Source: UBA8752 sp002336475 (GTDB lineage Bacteria; Bacteroidota; Bacteroidia; Flavobacteriales_D; Sanyastnellaceae). From it: 64,000 nt of DNA. The stretch spans positions 2,232,001-2,296,000 of the forward strand of contig OX044365.1 of the NCBI GenBank assembly GCA_943846755.1, written 5' to 3'. This document shows, one piece after another, positions 46,984 through 55,968 of this stretch. The notes under the pieces are model-generated. The model did not search any database. It was not told the DNA's origin and was given only the letters and a program-made list of their open reading frames with translations. The position numbers were made by a program, and so were the translations under genes. Position 1 is the first letter of the stretch; each line of letters starts with the position of its first letter.

Positions 46984-47661
46984 ATGAATTGTTCCACTTT
47001 TTCTCTGCCACAGGTTTGCCGGCTTGTCTTCCTCTTCGCCATGGTGTGGGGAAGCGGAGTAGTGGAAGGCCAAGTAAAAACAGTGGATTCTGGCTGGGAA
47101 TACTTTGCAAACCCTCAAGGGAGGACCACGGAGGAGGCAAAGCAATGGGTTGTTGAACAGGCCAAAATCAGGGCCATGGCCGCGGCCTTTGGCACCAGGG
47201 TCAAGAGCGAAACGGTTCAGGTTTCATCTGAATTTAATGGTCAGACAGACGGGTCCTTTACGGAGCTGAATGTGTTGCAAGTGAAGGGTGAATGGCTCTC
47301 TACCACTGCGCTTGAGGGGCCTAAACCGGAGGTGCGCAACGGCGAAATATGGTGGTCAGTGCGCATCCAAGGAAAGGCGCAACCCATGAAAGAGAGCCGG
47401 GTGGATTTGACCTTGGAATTGTGTTCCGACTTGCTGGGCCTCGATCCGGTGACATTTTTAGAGGCAGGAGACCGGGTCCGTGCCCGCTTCCAATCTCCTG
47501 TCGATGGGCATGTGATGTTCTTTTATATCGAGAAGGGCGTGGTGTATGCCCTGTCCAATAACAACGCAGAATTCGCAGAAGAAGTCAAGGGCCAGCAGGT
47601 TTATTCGCTCTTCAGCAACGAGTCTGAGTGGCTAGAATCTGTTGCGTCTGAGCGTGATTGA
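46984..47661 (+). CDS. Secreted DUF4384-like protein (probably frameshifted at its end)
   Basis: A 225-aa protein with a signal peptide ending near GVVEGQ. Its N-terminal half carries the EEAKQWVVEQAKIRAMAAAFG helix typical of Bacteroidota LPP20/flagellar-assembly-like envelope proteins. Residues about 155-200 (AGDRVRARFQSPVDGHVMFFYIEKGVVYAL) match the DUF4384 pattern found beside or fused to caspase-like peptidases. The frame stops at 47659-47661. Restoring one T in GATTGAG would run straight into the frame at 47658-47912. It begins an operon with the caspase gene. Confidence 0.7.
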   Translation: MNCSTFSLPQVCRLVFLFAMVWGSGVVEGQVKTVDSGWEYFANPQGRTTEEAKQWVVEQAKIRAMAAAFGTRVKSETVQVSSEFNGQTDGSFTELNVLQVKGEWLSTTALEGPKPEVRNGEIWWSVRIQGKAQPMKESRVDLTLELCSDLLGLDPVTFLEAGDRVRARFQSPVDGHVMFFYIEKGVVYALSNNNAEFAEEVKGQQVYSLFSNESEWLESVASERD

Positions 47662-47912
47662 GCCGCTTGGCACGTTATGCTTGGGGGTTTCAAGTCACCA
47701 ATGAAAACATGATGGATGCGCAGGCCATGTTGGTGGGCGCGTTTGCGACGCACGGATTTGCACCGCCCAACATGAATTGGGAGGAAGAGGACCAGATGTG
47801 GATGGTGGAAGAAGAGAAATTCGAACGGTGGATCAAGCAGAATGCAGGCCGTTCGGATCATTTTCAAGTGCAACGGGTGCCCATTCGCATCCGTCCTAAA
47901 CAACGATACTAA
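47658..47912 (+). CDS. C-terminal continuation of the DUF4384-like protein, or small separate ORF
   Basis: An 84-residue frame beginning with TTG that overlaps the previous stop (TTGA). The sequence …RLARYAWGFQVTNENMMDAQAMLVGAFATHGF… and a long acidic helix read as the end of the upstream protein. The stop just upstream in this frame (TGA 47655-47657) means a join is possible only at this exact spot. That fits a lost T in a TTT run, although start-stop coupling from the TTG cannot be excluded. Its TAA shares a base with the caspase ATG. Confidence 0.5.
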   Translation: MSRLARYAWGFQVTNENMMDAQAMLVGAFATHGFAPPNMNWEEEDQMWMVEEEKFERWIKQNAGRSDHFQVQRVPIRIRPKQRY

Positions 47913-49603
47913 TGAGGGGTTTGGTGCGATATGTTGTGTGTGTGCTGTTGGCGTTTGCCGCGTTCAATGCCGTGGCCCAAGTAGAGGTGGTGACCAAACG
48001 GTCCATGAAGATTCACCGTCGCCCGGTCATTGCACCTCCTCAATTGTCGATTGTGGAGGGCAGCATGCGGTTTGAAGACGACAATGGCAACGGTTACTTG
48101 GACGCCAATGAGCAGTCCACGTTGACCTACAAGCTCAACAATGCGTCTACTGCTTTGGGTGATGCGCAAGGGATGGTCTGCGAAGTGCGTTTGGAAGGTG
48201 CCTCCTCTGGAGTGACTGTTTCTGAGCAGATTCGGTTGGCCGATTTGCCGCGTGGGACCACGATGGAGTTTGCCGTTCCCATTCAGTCGTCCATGAAAAC
48301 CAAGGACGGCGAATTAAAGGTGTTCCTGAAAATTCAAGAGCCGTTGGGCTTTGGTCCGCCCGAAACGTCCATCAGCATCAATACGTTGGAATTCAGACAG
48401 CCTGAATTGTTGGTGGTCGACCACAGGGTCAAGGAAGGAGAGATCAAACGAGGTCAGGCCTTTACCTATCAGTTTTTGGTGCGCAACAAGGGGGCTGGCT
48501 TTGCATATGATGTGCGCTGTGAGTTGGAATTGCTCGATGAGGGGGTGCAGCCTTTGTCCACCCAGAGCTTTAAATTCAATCAGTTAGAGCCGGGTGAAGT
48601 CAAGGAGCTGTGGGTGTCGGTGATTGTTCCGCCGGATTACCCGCATCAAGAGGTTCAATTCAAAGTTGTTTTGGACGAGTCGCTCGGCCGCTATGCAGAT
48701 ACGTTCATCGGAGCCCTGCCCTTGGAGGCGATGTTGGACCAGGCGATGTGGCAGGTGCCGACTACAGACGGTGCAGGTTCCAGCGGTTCCGTGTTCTTTG
48801 GCTCTGACGTGGACCGCAACATCCCCGCCTCCAAAAAGTCCAATGAACAGCGCTTTGCTCTGATCATCGGCAACGAAAAATATGCCGCTGCCAATCCCGG
48901 ATTGAACCCTACTCAGGACGTGCCATTTGCCGAGGCTGACGCTCGGATCATGCAGCAATACCTCCAAAAACTGTGGGGCATTCCCGAGGAGAACATCATC
49001 GTGGAAATCAATGCCACCAAAGTGACCATGGAGCGGTCACTGGCGCAATTGTCCAACTTCGCTGCAGCGCTTGAAGGGGAGGCTGAGTTGATTTTTTACT
49101 ACAGTGGTCACGGTCTGCCTTCGGAGTCTACCAAGGAGCCTTACTTGATTCCGGTGGATGTCGATGGCGATGCGCCCGAACTGGGCCTTTCCTTGGAGCA
49201 GGTGTATGTCCAATTGGGGGAGACGCCAACGTTGCGGACTACTGTTTTCTTGGACGCCTGTTTTTCTGGTGGTGCGCGCAACGAAAGCCTCATCGCGGGA
49301 ATGAAAGGATTGGCAAGGGTGCCTGAGGAGGTGGAAGCAGGAGGCAATGCGGTCGTGTTTGCATCCAGTTCTGGCAACCAGTCCAGCGGTGTCTTTGAAA
49401 ACCAGGAGCACGGTTATTTCACTTATTTCTTGCTCAAATACATGCAGGAGTCCAAAGGGAAATTGAGTTATGGGGACATGTTTGACTATGTCCGCAAAGA
49501 GGTGAAGTTGCAGTCCAACCGAGACGGCCGCAATCAAGAGCCATCGGTGAGGGTTGCGCCCACCATCATCGATGAATGGAGGGCTTGGGGATTGGACGAT
49601 TGA
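47912..49603 (+). CDS. Secreted caspase-family (C14) protein
   Basis: A 563-aa exported protein with a signal peptide ending near FNAVAQ. After an EF-hand-like loop DDNGNGYLDANE at 56-67 there are two CARDB/Ig-like beta domains (about 70-260). The caspase-like domain runs from about residue 313 (QRFALIIGNEKYA) to 550. The catalytic dyad is His400 in YYSGHG and Cys450 in LDACFSGG, the metacaspase/orthocaspase arrangement. An external caspase-like protease beside a DUF4384 protein suggests a functional pair. The substrate is unknown. Confidence 0.9.
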   Translation: MRGLVRYVVCVLLAFAAFNAVAQVEVVTKRSMKIHRRPVIAPPQLSIVEGSMRFEDDNGNGYLDANEQSTLTYKLNNASTALGDAQGMVCEVRLEGASSGVTVSEQIRLADLPRGTTMEFAVPIQSSMKTKDGELKVFLKIQEPLGFGPPETSISINTLEFRQPELLVVDHRVKEGEIKRGQAFTYQFLVRNKGAGFAYDVRCELELLDEGVQPLSTQSFKFNQLEPGEVKELWVSVIVPPDYPHQEVQFKVVLDESLGRYADTFIGALPLEAMLDQAMWQVPTTDGAGSSGSVFFGSDVDRNIPASKKSNEQRFALIIGNEKYAAANPGLNPTQDVPFAEADARIMQQYLQKLWGIPEENIIVEINATKVTMERSLAQLSNFAAALEGEAELIFYYSGHGLPSESTKEPYLIPVDVDGDAPELGLSLEQVYVQLGETPTLRTTVFLDACFSGGARNESLIAGMKGLARVPEEVEAGGNAVVFASSSGNQSSGVFENQEHGYFTYFLLKYMQESKGKLSYGDMFDYVRKEVKLQSNRDGRNQEPSVRVAPTIIDEWRAWGLDD

Positions 49604-49611
49604 TTGAAACC

Positions 49612-50089
49612 ATGGACAGTATGAAGGCTACCCCATCTTGTTTCGTTTTAGCGCTGTGCTGTGCTCTGTTTTGGGGCTCCTTTTATGGGGGCTTCTCAAA
49701 GCGTCAATAAGCTAAATGTCAAGGATTTTGCAGAGGAGTTGGAGGTGAGTTACCAGCTCAAGGCTGACCGCCCCTTGACCGTGCAGCTTTACTTCAGCGA
49801 AGACGACGGCTACACCTGGCGGGGGCCTTTGAAGTCGGTCTCTGGTGATGTGGGCCCAGGGGTGATTCCCGGCAAGAGGAAGATCGTCTGGAACTTCGCC
49901 GAGGAAGTGGAAGAGCTGTGGGGTGAGCGCTTCAGGTTCAAGGTCAAGACCAGCGAGCACTATGCTTTTTCCATGAAGTTCCGCGACGGGTGGTTCAATG
50001 TGCCCGCGGCCATTTCCGAGGACTTCGGGGAGGACAAAGACCTCGCGTCATTACCGGCTGCGTCAGGTGCCGGGTTGGAATGGCATTGA
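49612..50089 (+). pseudogene. Bacteroidota surface protein, N-terminal part, frame broken
   Basis: The ATG at 49612 gives a signal peptide MDSMKATPSCFVLALCCALFW, which goes out of frame in the GTTTTGGGG stretch near 49670. The body continues in the next frame (GASQSVNKLNVKDFAEELEVSYQL…) with a beta-sandwich-type module containing FSEDDGYTWRGPLKSVSGDVG and KRKIVWNF. This is a module common in Bacteroidota envelope proteins with 'open-to-bar' style repeats. The frame ends at TGA 50087-50089 and resumes in the same frame. It lies 8 bases after the caspase gene and belongs to that operon. Confidence 0.6.
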
Positions 50090-50576
50090 GATGCCAAGGC
50101 CCCTTCGGGGAATTACGATTTTGAGATGCACCATGAGCTGAGTGGCACAGGGGTCAATTCCAAAGCTGAACTGTTGGGTTACCGGCACCGTCCAGCAGCG
50201 CTGGGCATGCTCTTTAGTGCCATATTGCCCGGCTCAGGCATTCCCTATGTCACTTACGGAGAAGCCCAAAACTGGACGGTTGAATACAACGACCGCAAGT
50301 CCAAGAAGGGCAACGGGAATTTCTGGACCATTGCCATTTTCGGTGGGGCTGCGGCCTTGTTGGCCAACCAAGAATCGAAAGCCTACGACGAAGAATTGAC
50401 CCGGACGTTTGGAACCCCAACGTCTGCCGAAGAGGCAGCCCAGCCCTACAAAATCGCCAAATGGGGACTGGCTCGGTTTGTCGGGGTTGATTTACACCAC
50501 GCAAGTCGTCAAGGTCATCCGGTGGAACAAGCGCCATCAATCTGACATGGCCGACTTTGTTTCCCGCTGGGAATGA
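50090..50576 (+). pseudogene. Bacteroidota surface protein, C-terminal part, frame broken
   Basis: Continues in the same frame after the TGA at 50087. It has a DAKAPSGNYDFEMHHELSGTG stretch, then a hydrophobic AALGMLFSAILPGSGIPYV segment, NFWTIAIFGGAAALLANQ and a Tyr/Lys-rich region. Near 50485 the protein seems to change frame and end at TGA 50574-50576 (LIYTTQVVKVIRWNKRHQSDM…). If not, it stops at 50545. The segments resemble the two membrane-embedded hydrophobic stretches of small Bacteroidota envelope proteins; function unknown. Confidence 0.5.
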
Positions 50577-50600
50577 CGGCAGGGCTCAGCCTGTTCCACC

Positions 50601-50638
50601 AATGATGCAGGTGGTAGCCATGCCCATTGTGCATCATT
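50601..50638. repeat. Perfect 9-base inverted repeat at a convergent gene junction
   Basis: AATGATGCA at 50601-50609 is mirrored by TGCATCATT at 50630-50638 across a 20-base spacer. It sits between the convergent ends of the surface-protein gene and the HExxH gene and overlaps the latter's stop. It could act as a bidirectional terminator, but no T-run follows. Confidence 0.4.
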
Positions 50639-51282
50639 GAGTACACCTTCTCCCCAAGCGCCTCAAGAAATTGGGGATGGCCCCCAATTGTCCACCTTGA
50701 AGCATGGTGAACGCAGCTCCATAAGCGAGCAGGAATGCTGTGGGCAAAAACGCAATGGTATAGGCCCTTCCTGCGTGGCGGAAATCGGTTTGCCTCGGAT
50801 GGATTTGCCGCAAGTGTCCGACCAATGACAGTCCCAGTAGGGCGCCGAGCAATCCGCGTTCCGCCCATTCTGGAAGCCCCATGAGACCCGGTCAGTCCAA
50901 TTTCTATCAGCAGCAGCAGGGGGATGAAATACGGAGCCAAATAAAGCAGCCAGTGTCCGGGAGGTTCGAAGAGTACATGGCCACTTCCATCCTCTCTCAC
51001 CTTGAGTTCGCGGACAGGGATGAGGGTGAGCATGCCCACGATGGCGTGCAGCGATTCGTGCTCAATGGTGGTGATGAACCGGGCCCATCGTATGTGTCGC
51101 CACCACAAGGCCCACAAGATGAGAATGCCAGCAAACCCTGCCCAAAAAGGCCATTGGTCTGTGCGCATCAGGGGGTGAATTTCGTTCCAAATGACGCGCA
51201 AGGCGGCAGGCAGTCCAAACAAGGTCACCATACCCAAGGGCCAGCGCAAGCCCTGAAGACCCAGTCTCAGGAACCTCCTCAA
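50634..51282 (-). pseudogene. HExxH membrane metalloprotease-like protein (M50-like), frameshifted
   Basis: A polytopic membrane protein of about 215 aa when joined. Transmembrane helices lie near residues 15-32, 48-62 and 110-127. The zinc motif HESLH is at residues 75-79 within IEHESLHAIVG. Near 50880 (GGGTCTCATGGGG) the frame shifts; the native end, MGLPEWAERGLLGALLGLSLVGH…QTDF…, is in a second frame and stops at 50634. The late Asp in HPRQTDF could be the third zinc ligand as in site-2-type proteases. Reading on in the first frame to 50515 gives nonsense. Confidence 0.65.
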
Positions 51283-52760
51283 GGCAGTGCGGTCTCGTAT
51301 TGGATGGACACCTCCATGCGGTGGTTTGACTCAAGCCGGACCTGCAGCCATTGATTCAGCACATTGCGCAAGGAATCCTCCATTTCAGGCCGGGGGAAAG
51401 GCGCGTCTAAAGTGACTTCCAACTGCGCCATGAAGGTCTCTGGTACCTGTGCGTTTTTGCCCTGTTCATTGATCCGTCCCCAGCGCACCCGGGTGGCATT
51501 GGGGCAAATGGTGTAGAGCTCACTGCCAATGCCCGCAGGCAGCAGTTTGGACTCCAATTGTCTCAAACGGCCGCTGGTGAGGGTCAATTCGGCATTCAGC
51601 TGTTGAATTTGTCGGTCTTTGGCCGTGAGGTCGGAGAAGCTGCTCATCATGAACTCCATTTGCTCTCGAATCTCTTCAATGTCCGCTTCATTGATGCCGT
51701 TGTTGATGAGGTTGAGGTTGAACTTGGGATGGTCGGCGGCCAGTTGCTGTTTCCACTGTTCTTCCTGTTCGGCCGTGACCATTGAGCCGTAGATCGAAAC
51801 CTCAAGTTCCGGCGGAGCCACATCGCGGTTGATCTCCAAGTCAACCGTGTTGCCGGGAATCTCCATGTTGTCTTGGACAAACAGTTGCAATGCGGCGTTT
51901 TCCCTGCTCTCTTGAACGATGTTGTAAAAAATGTAGCCAGAAGGGCCGAGAAGTGCGAGGAAGAGGAGGGCAGAGAGGCGCTTGTACCTGCGTTCTAGGG
52001 CAGGCTCTACATAGTGCAGAATGGGAAACCTCAAGTACCGCACAACCAACCAAGTGGACAGCGCAATCAGGGCGGTATTGATGAGAAACAGGTAAAACCC
52101 GCCAGCAAGAAAATTCCATTCGCCGTTGGCCAATCCATAGCCTGCCGTGCACAAGGGAGGCATCAGTGCGGTGGCGATGGCCACACCTGGAATCACGTTG
52201 GATTTCTCTTTCCTCGAGCCAGCCAAGATGCCTGCAAGACCACCAAAGAGGGCGACCACCACATCGAGTAAGGTGGGTTGGGTCCGCGAGAGCAGTTCAC
52301 TCGAGGCCTCGTTGATGGGAGAGAATGCGAAGTAGAGTGCGCTGGTCAGGATCGAAATGCCCACCGCAATGCCCAGGTTGGCCATGGCGGTTTTGAACGT
52401 GGACGCATCGTTGGTTCCCAAGCCCAGACCGATGCCCATAATCGGCCCCATAAGCGGGCTGATGAGCATGGCGCCGATGACGACCGCTGTCGAATTGACG
52501 TTGAGGCCAATCGAACAGATGATGATGCTGAACACCAGAATCCAGAGGTTGAATCCTCGGAATTCAATGTCCTTCTTGATGCCAGTGATGGTTTGTTCTG
52601 CATCGGCCAAGTCAATAATGCGGAAGCGTTCTATGGCCAAAGGCCTGAGCAAGGCCATGATGCGGTGCAAAATTGAAGGGGGAGGCGTGCTTGAGCCTGT
52701 TGTGCCCTCCTTGCCATTGTGGCCGGTCGTTTCGGTTGCTTGGGGTTCCTCCTGTGACAT
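51279..52760 (-). CDS. DUF389-domain membrane protein
   Basis: A 493-aa protein of the DUF389 group. An N-terminal cytosolic region is followed by about six to eight transmembrane helices. These contain the signature STAVVIGAMLISPLMGPIMGIGLGLGTND (residues about 85-115) and GVAIATALMPPLCTAGYGLA near 190. A C-terminal soluble domain of about 190 residues follows, with a coiled-coil around residue 380. The ATG at 52760 is preferred over 52898, which would place coding sequence across the purL promoter. Function is unknown; a transport role is often proposed. It overlaps the HExxH gene by 4 bases. Confidence 0.88.
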   Translation of the reverse strand: MSQEEPQATETTGHNGKEGTTGSSTPPPSILHRIMALLRPLAIERFRIIDLADAEQTITGIKKDIEFRGFNLWILVFSIIICSIGLNVNSTAVVIGAMLISPLMGPIMGIGLGLGTNDASTFKTAMANLGIAVGISILTSALYFAFSPINEASSELLSRTQPTLLDVVVALFGGLAGILAGSRKEKSNVIPGVAIATALMPPLCTAGYGLANGEWNFLAGGFYLFLINTALIALSTWLVVRYLRFPILHYVEPALERRYKRLSALLFLALLGPSGYIFYNIVQESRENAALQLFVQDNMEIPGNTVDLEINRDVAPPELEVSIYGSMVTAEQEEQWKQQLAADHPKFNLNLINNGINEADIEEIREQMEFMMSSFSDLTAKDRQIQQLNAELTLTSGRLRQLESKLLPAGIGSELYTICPNATRVRWGRINEQGKNAQVPETFMAQLEVTLDAPFPRPEMEDSLRNVLNQWLQVRLESNHRMEVSIQYETALP

Positions 52761-52882
52761 GTCAGAAAAAATCAGGGCAAACGTGTACAACGTATTGCAT
52801 CCTTGTGACGTGAACATAGGCTTTACGGACGAGCCCGTTCCTACCTTCGCTGCACGCTTTCGCACCTTCATACGTTCGCAAC

Positions 52883-55126
52883 ATGGCCCAACGCGCATCC
52901 ACCGCCCCTGCCACCCTCCAGCAAGCCCAAGACATGGGCCTGCGTCCTGAGGAATTTGACCAGATTGCCGAGATCCTCGGCCGCACGCCCAACTTCACCG
53001 AGATGTGCATCTACTCGGTGATGTGGTCCGAGCACTGCAGCTACAAGAATTCCATCAAATGGCTCAAGACCTTGCCCAAGGATGGTCCCCATTTGTTGGT
53101 CAAGGCAGGCGAGGAAAACGCCGGCATTGTGGACATCGGTGATGGCATCGGTTGTGCGTTCAAGATTGAGAGTCACAACCACCCGAGTGCCCTCGAGCCT
53201 TACCAGGGAGCGGCGACCGGTGTTGGTGGCATCAACCGCGACATCTTTACCATGGGCGCGCGCCCCATTGCCCAGCTGAATTCGCTGCGCTTCGGTGACC
53301 TCGACCACCCTAAGACCAAGTGGTTGCTCGACGGCGTGGTCCGCGGCATTGGCGATTACGGCAACAGTTTCGGTGTGCCCATCGTCGGAGGCGAAGTGTA
53401 TTTCGATCCCGTGTACCAGGTCAATCCGCTCGTCAATGCCATGAGCGTCGGCTTGCTCGACAGCGACAAAATCATCAGCGCCAAGGCTGGCGGTCCCGGC
53501 AACCCGGTGTACATCGTCGGCTCTGCTACAGGAAAGGACGGCATCCAGGGCGCTTCGTTTGCCTCCAAGGACATCACTGAGGACAGTGCAGAAGACCTCC
53601 CCGCAGTGCAGGTGGGCGACCCCTTCCAAGAGAAACTGTTGCTCGAGGCTTCATTGGAGCTGGCCGGCAGCGATGCTGTGGTCGGCATGCAGGACATGGG
53701 TGCCGCGGGCATCACCTGTTCCACCTCAGAAATGAGCGGTGGCGGTGGCGTCGGTATGGACATCCGATTGGACCTCGTGCCCAAGCGACAGGCCGACATG
53801 GAGCCGTTTGAGATTTTGCTCAGCGAGAGCCAAGAGCGCATGCTGGTGGTCGTCAACAAGGGCCAAGAATCCGAGATCGAGGCCATTTTTGAGAAGTGGG
53901 ACCTCCATGCGGTCAACATTGGTGTGGTGACCGAAGGCAACACCCTGCGTTATTTCGATGGGGAGGAGTTGATTGGTGAAGTGCCTGCGGACAGCCTGAT
54001 TTTGGGCGGAGGCGCCCCGGTCTACGAGCGCGAATACAGCGAGCCGGCTTACGTCAAAGAGATTGAGAAGTTTGACCTCAATGAGGTCCCTGAACCGAAG
54101 GACTATGTGGCCACGGCCAAGGCCTTGGTTTCACGCCCCAACCTCGCCTCCAAGCGCTGGGTCTACGAGCAGTATGACAGCATGGTGGGGACGGTGAACC
54201 GTTCCACAAACCGCCCTGGCGACGCCGCTGTGGTGCAGGTCAAGGGGTCTACTAAAGGCCTCGCCTTGAGCGTGGATTGCAATGGCCGATATGTCGAGGC
54301 CGATCCCCGCAAAGGATGCGCCATCGCTGTGGCTGAAGCCGCCCGCAACATCGCCTGTGTGGGAGGTACCCCCAGCGCCATCACCAACTGCCTCAACTTC
54401 GGTAACCCCTACAATCCTGAGGTGTACTGGCAGTTTGTCGGAGCCATTGAAGGCATGGGAGACGCCTGCCGCGCGTTCAATGCCCCTGTTACGGGAGGAA
54501 ACGTCAGCTTCTACAACCAAACGGTGGATGCCGACGGCACTGCAAAGCCGGTGTATCCGACGCCGACCATTGGCATGTTGGGGCTTTTGGAGGATGCCAG
54601 CCGTCAGATGACCCTTGACTTCAAGGAAAAAGGGGAGTTGATTTTCTTGTTGGGAGAGTCCCACAATGACCTCGGCTGCTCAGAATATTTGGTGGCCATG
54701 CACGGTGTGCGTTACAGCCCTGCGCCTCACTTCGACCTCGACTTTGAAGTAAAGTTGCACGAGGCGGCGCGCATGTTGATTGACCGCCGATTGGTGGCCT
54801 GTGCCCATGATGTCAGCGATGGTGGATTGTTCACCGCGCTGGTGGAGATGGGCTCGCCCCGTGGCTTCGGTTTTGATGTGGAGAGCGACAGCGAAGTGCG
54901 CTTGGACGCATTTTTGTTTGGAGAGGCCCAGGGCCGCATCGTTGTGACCACTACAGAGGCCGACCAAGAAGATTTTCTCGATGTCCTCGCAGAGGTGGGC
55001 ATTCCCGTGACCTTGCTGGGACACACCACCAAGGGCAAGTGTGTCGTGGATGGCCAACACTATGGGTTTATTGGTGAATACCACCAAGCCATGGAGACGG
55101 CGATTCCCGAAGCCATGGCCCAATAA
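52883..55126 (+). CDS. purL: Phosphoribosylformylglycinamidine synthase subunit PurL
   Basis: Fourth step of purine synthesis: FGAR to FGAM with ATP, with ammonia delivered by the separate PurQ. At 747 aa it is the short PurL without the glutaminase domain. Signatures are SEHCSYKNSI near residue 49, ESHNHPSALEPYQGAATG near 94, GGEVYFDP near 165 and DVSDGGLFTALVEM near 638. It stands divergent from the DUF389 gene with a 122-base gap between them. Confidence 0.97.
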   Translation: MAQRASTAPATLQQAQDMGLRPEEFDQIAEILGRTPNFTEMCIYSVMWSEHCSYKNSIKWLKTLPKDGPHLLVKAGEENAGIVDIGDGIGCAFKIESHNHPSALEPYQGAATGVGGINRDIFTMGARPIAQLNSLRFGDLDHPKTKWLLDGVVRGIGDYGNSFGVPIVGGEVYFDPVYQVNPLVNAMSVGLLDSDKIISAKAGGPGNPVYIVGSATGKDGIQGASFASKDITEDSAEDLPAVQVGDPFQEKLLLEASLELAGSDAVVGMQDMGAAGITCSTSEMSGGGGVGMDIRLDLVPKRQADMEPFEILLSESQERMLVVVNKGQESEIEAIFEKWDLHAVNIGVVTEGNTLRYFDGEELIGEVPADSLILGGGAPVYEREYSEPAYVKEIEKFDLNEVPEPKDYVATAKALVSRPNLASKRWVYEQYDSMVGTVNRSTNRPGDAAVVQVKGSTKGLALSVDCNGRYVEADPRKGCAIAVAEAARNIACVGGTPSAITNCLNFGNPYNPEVYWQFVGAIEGMGDACRAFNAPVTGGNVSFYNQTVDADGTAKPVYPTPTIGMLGLLEDASRQMTLDFKEKGELIFLLGESHNDLGCSEYLVAMHGVRYSPAPHFDLDFEVKLHEAARMLIDRRLVACAHDVSDGGLFTALVEMGSPRGFGFDVESDSEVRLDAFLFGEAQGRIVVTTTEADQEDFLDVLAEVGIPVTLLGHTTKGKCVVDGQHYGFIGEYHQAMETAIPEAMAQ

Positions 55127-55152
55127 AAACAACGAACCGACGTTCCAACCGC

Positions 55153-55968
55153 ATGCGCCTGCTCCGCTTTCTCATCAGCCGCACATTCTGGGTCCAATTG
55201 GGCGTGGTTGTGGTGTTGGCTGTGGTGGGGTTTGTAGCGCTCAATGTGTTTCTGAGGGCCTTTACCCGCCACAGCGAGCGGATTGCCGTGCCATCGGTGG
55301 TGGGAATCCACATGAACGAGGCCGAAATGGCCCTTGAAGCAGCAGGCCTGAAGCCTGTGGTGATGGACAGCTTGTATTCCGCCAAAGGCGCTGCTGGGAG
55401 TGTGGTAGAGCAAGATCCAGCAGCCGGAGTAGAGGTCAAGGGCACACGCAATGTGTATTTGACGGTGTACCGCACAACACCACCGAGTGAGCGTTTGGAG
55501 GTCGAGGAGGGCATGGATGCTGGTGTCGCCCGCATCCTGTTGGACGTCAAGGGATTTCCGTTTAGGGAGCGCTATGAGCCCTCGACTGAATTGTCGGGAT
55601 TGGTGATGCGCATCGAGGACAGCAAGGGAAAAAGCAAAATGCCCGACGACAGGTTGCGCAAAGGCGCTCCTTTGGTCCTCGTCATTGGACAGGCCTCGTC
55701 CCAACAGGTGTCCCTGCCAGAATTGGTAGGCCTGACCCGAAGGCAAGGCATGGTGGCATTGAAAAAGGCGGGACTATCAGCGGGTTTCTCAAGGTGGGGC
55801 TTTGATCCCATCTCCGGACGAGACTCTAGCGAAGCCGTAATTTCAACACAAGTGCCGGCGTATACGCCCGGAAGACAAGTCAATGCTGGAACGGCCATTG
55901 ACCTGACTTTTGAGCAGCCGGTTGCCGCATCAGATGTCCCACAGGTGGAACAACCTCCAATTGAATGA
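55153..55968 (+). CDS. Membrane-anchored PASTA-domain protein
   Basis: A 271-aa bitopic protein with one N-terminal transmembrane helix at about residues 12-34. Three PASTA-type repeats follow: about 45-115 (VPSVVGIHMNEAEMALEAAGL), 118-185 (a degenerate one) and 190-255 (LPELVGLTRRQGMVALKKAGL). A Pro/Glu-rich tail ends it. PASTA domains bind peptidoglycan fragments or muropeptides. No kinase domain is attached. Position ahead of a type IX cargo gene and rluD is a typical Bacteroidota arrangement. Confidence 0.88.
   Translation: MRLLRFLISRTFWVQLGVVVVLAVVGFVALNVFLRAFTRHSERIAVPSVVGIHMNEAEMALEAAGLKPVVMDSLYSAKGAAGSVVEQDPAAGVEVKGTRNVYLTVYRTTPPSERLEVEEGMDAGVARILLDVKGFPFRERYEPSTELSGLVMRIEDSKGKSKMPDDRLRKGAPLVLVIGQASSQQVSLPELVGLTRRQGMVALKKAGLSAGFSRWGFDPISGRDSSEAVISTQVPAYTPGRQVNAGTAIDLTFEQPVAASDVPQVEQPPIE

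Noticed and set aside
50087..50089. Selenocysteine-type read-through of the in-frame TGA
   Set aside because: No SECIS-like hairpin or selenoprotein context; the same gene has other frame breaks nearby, so a lesion is simpler.
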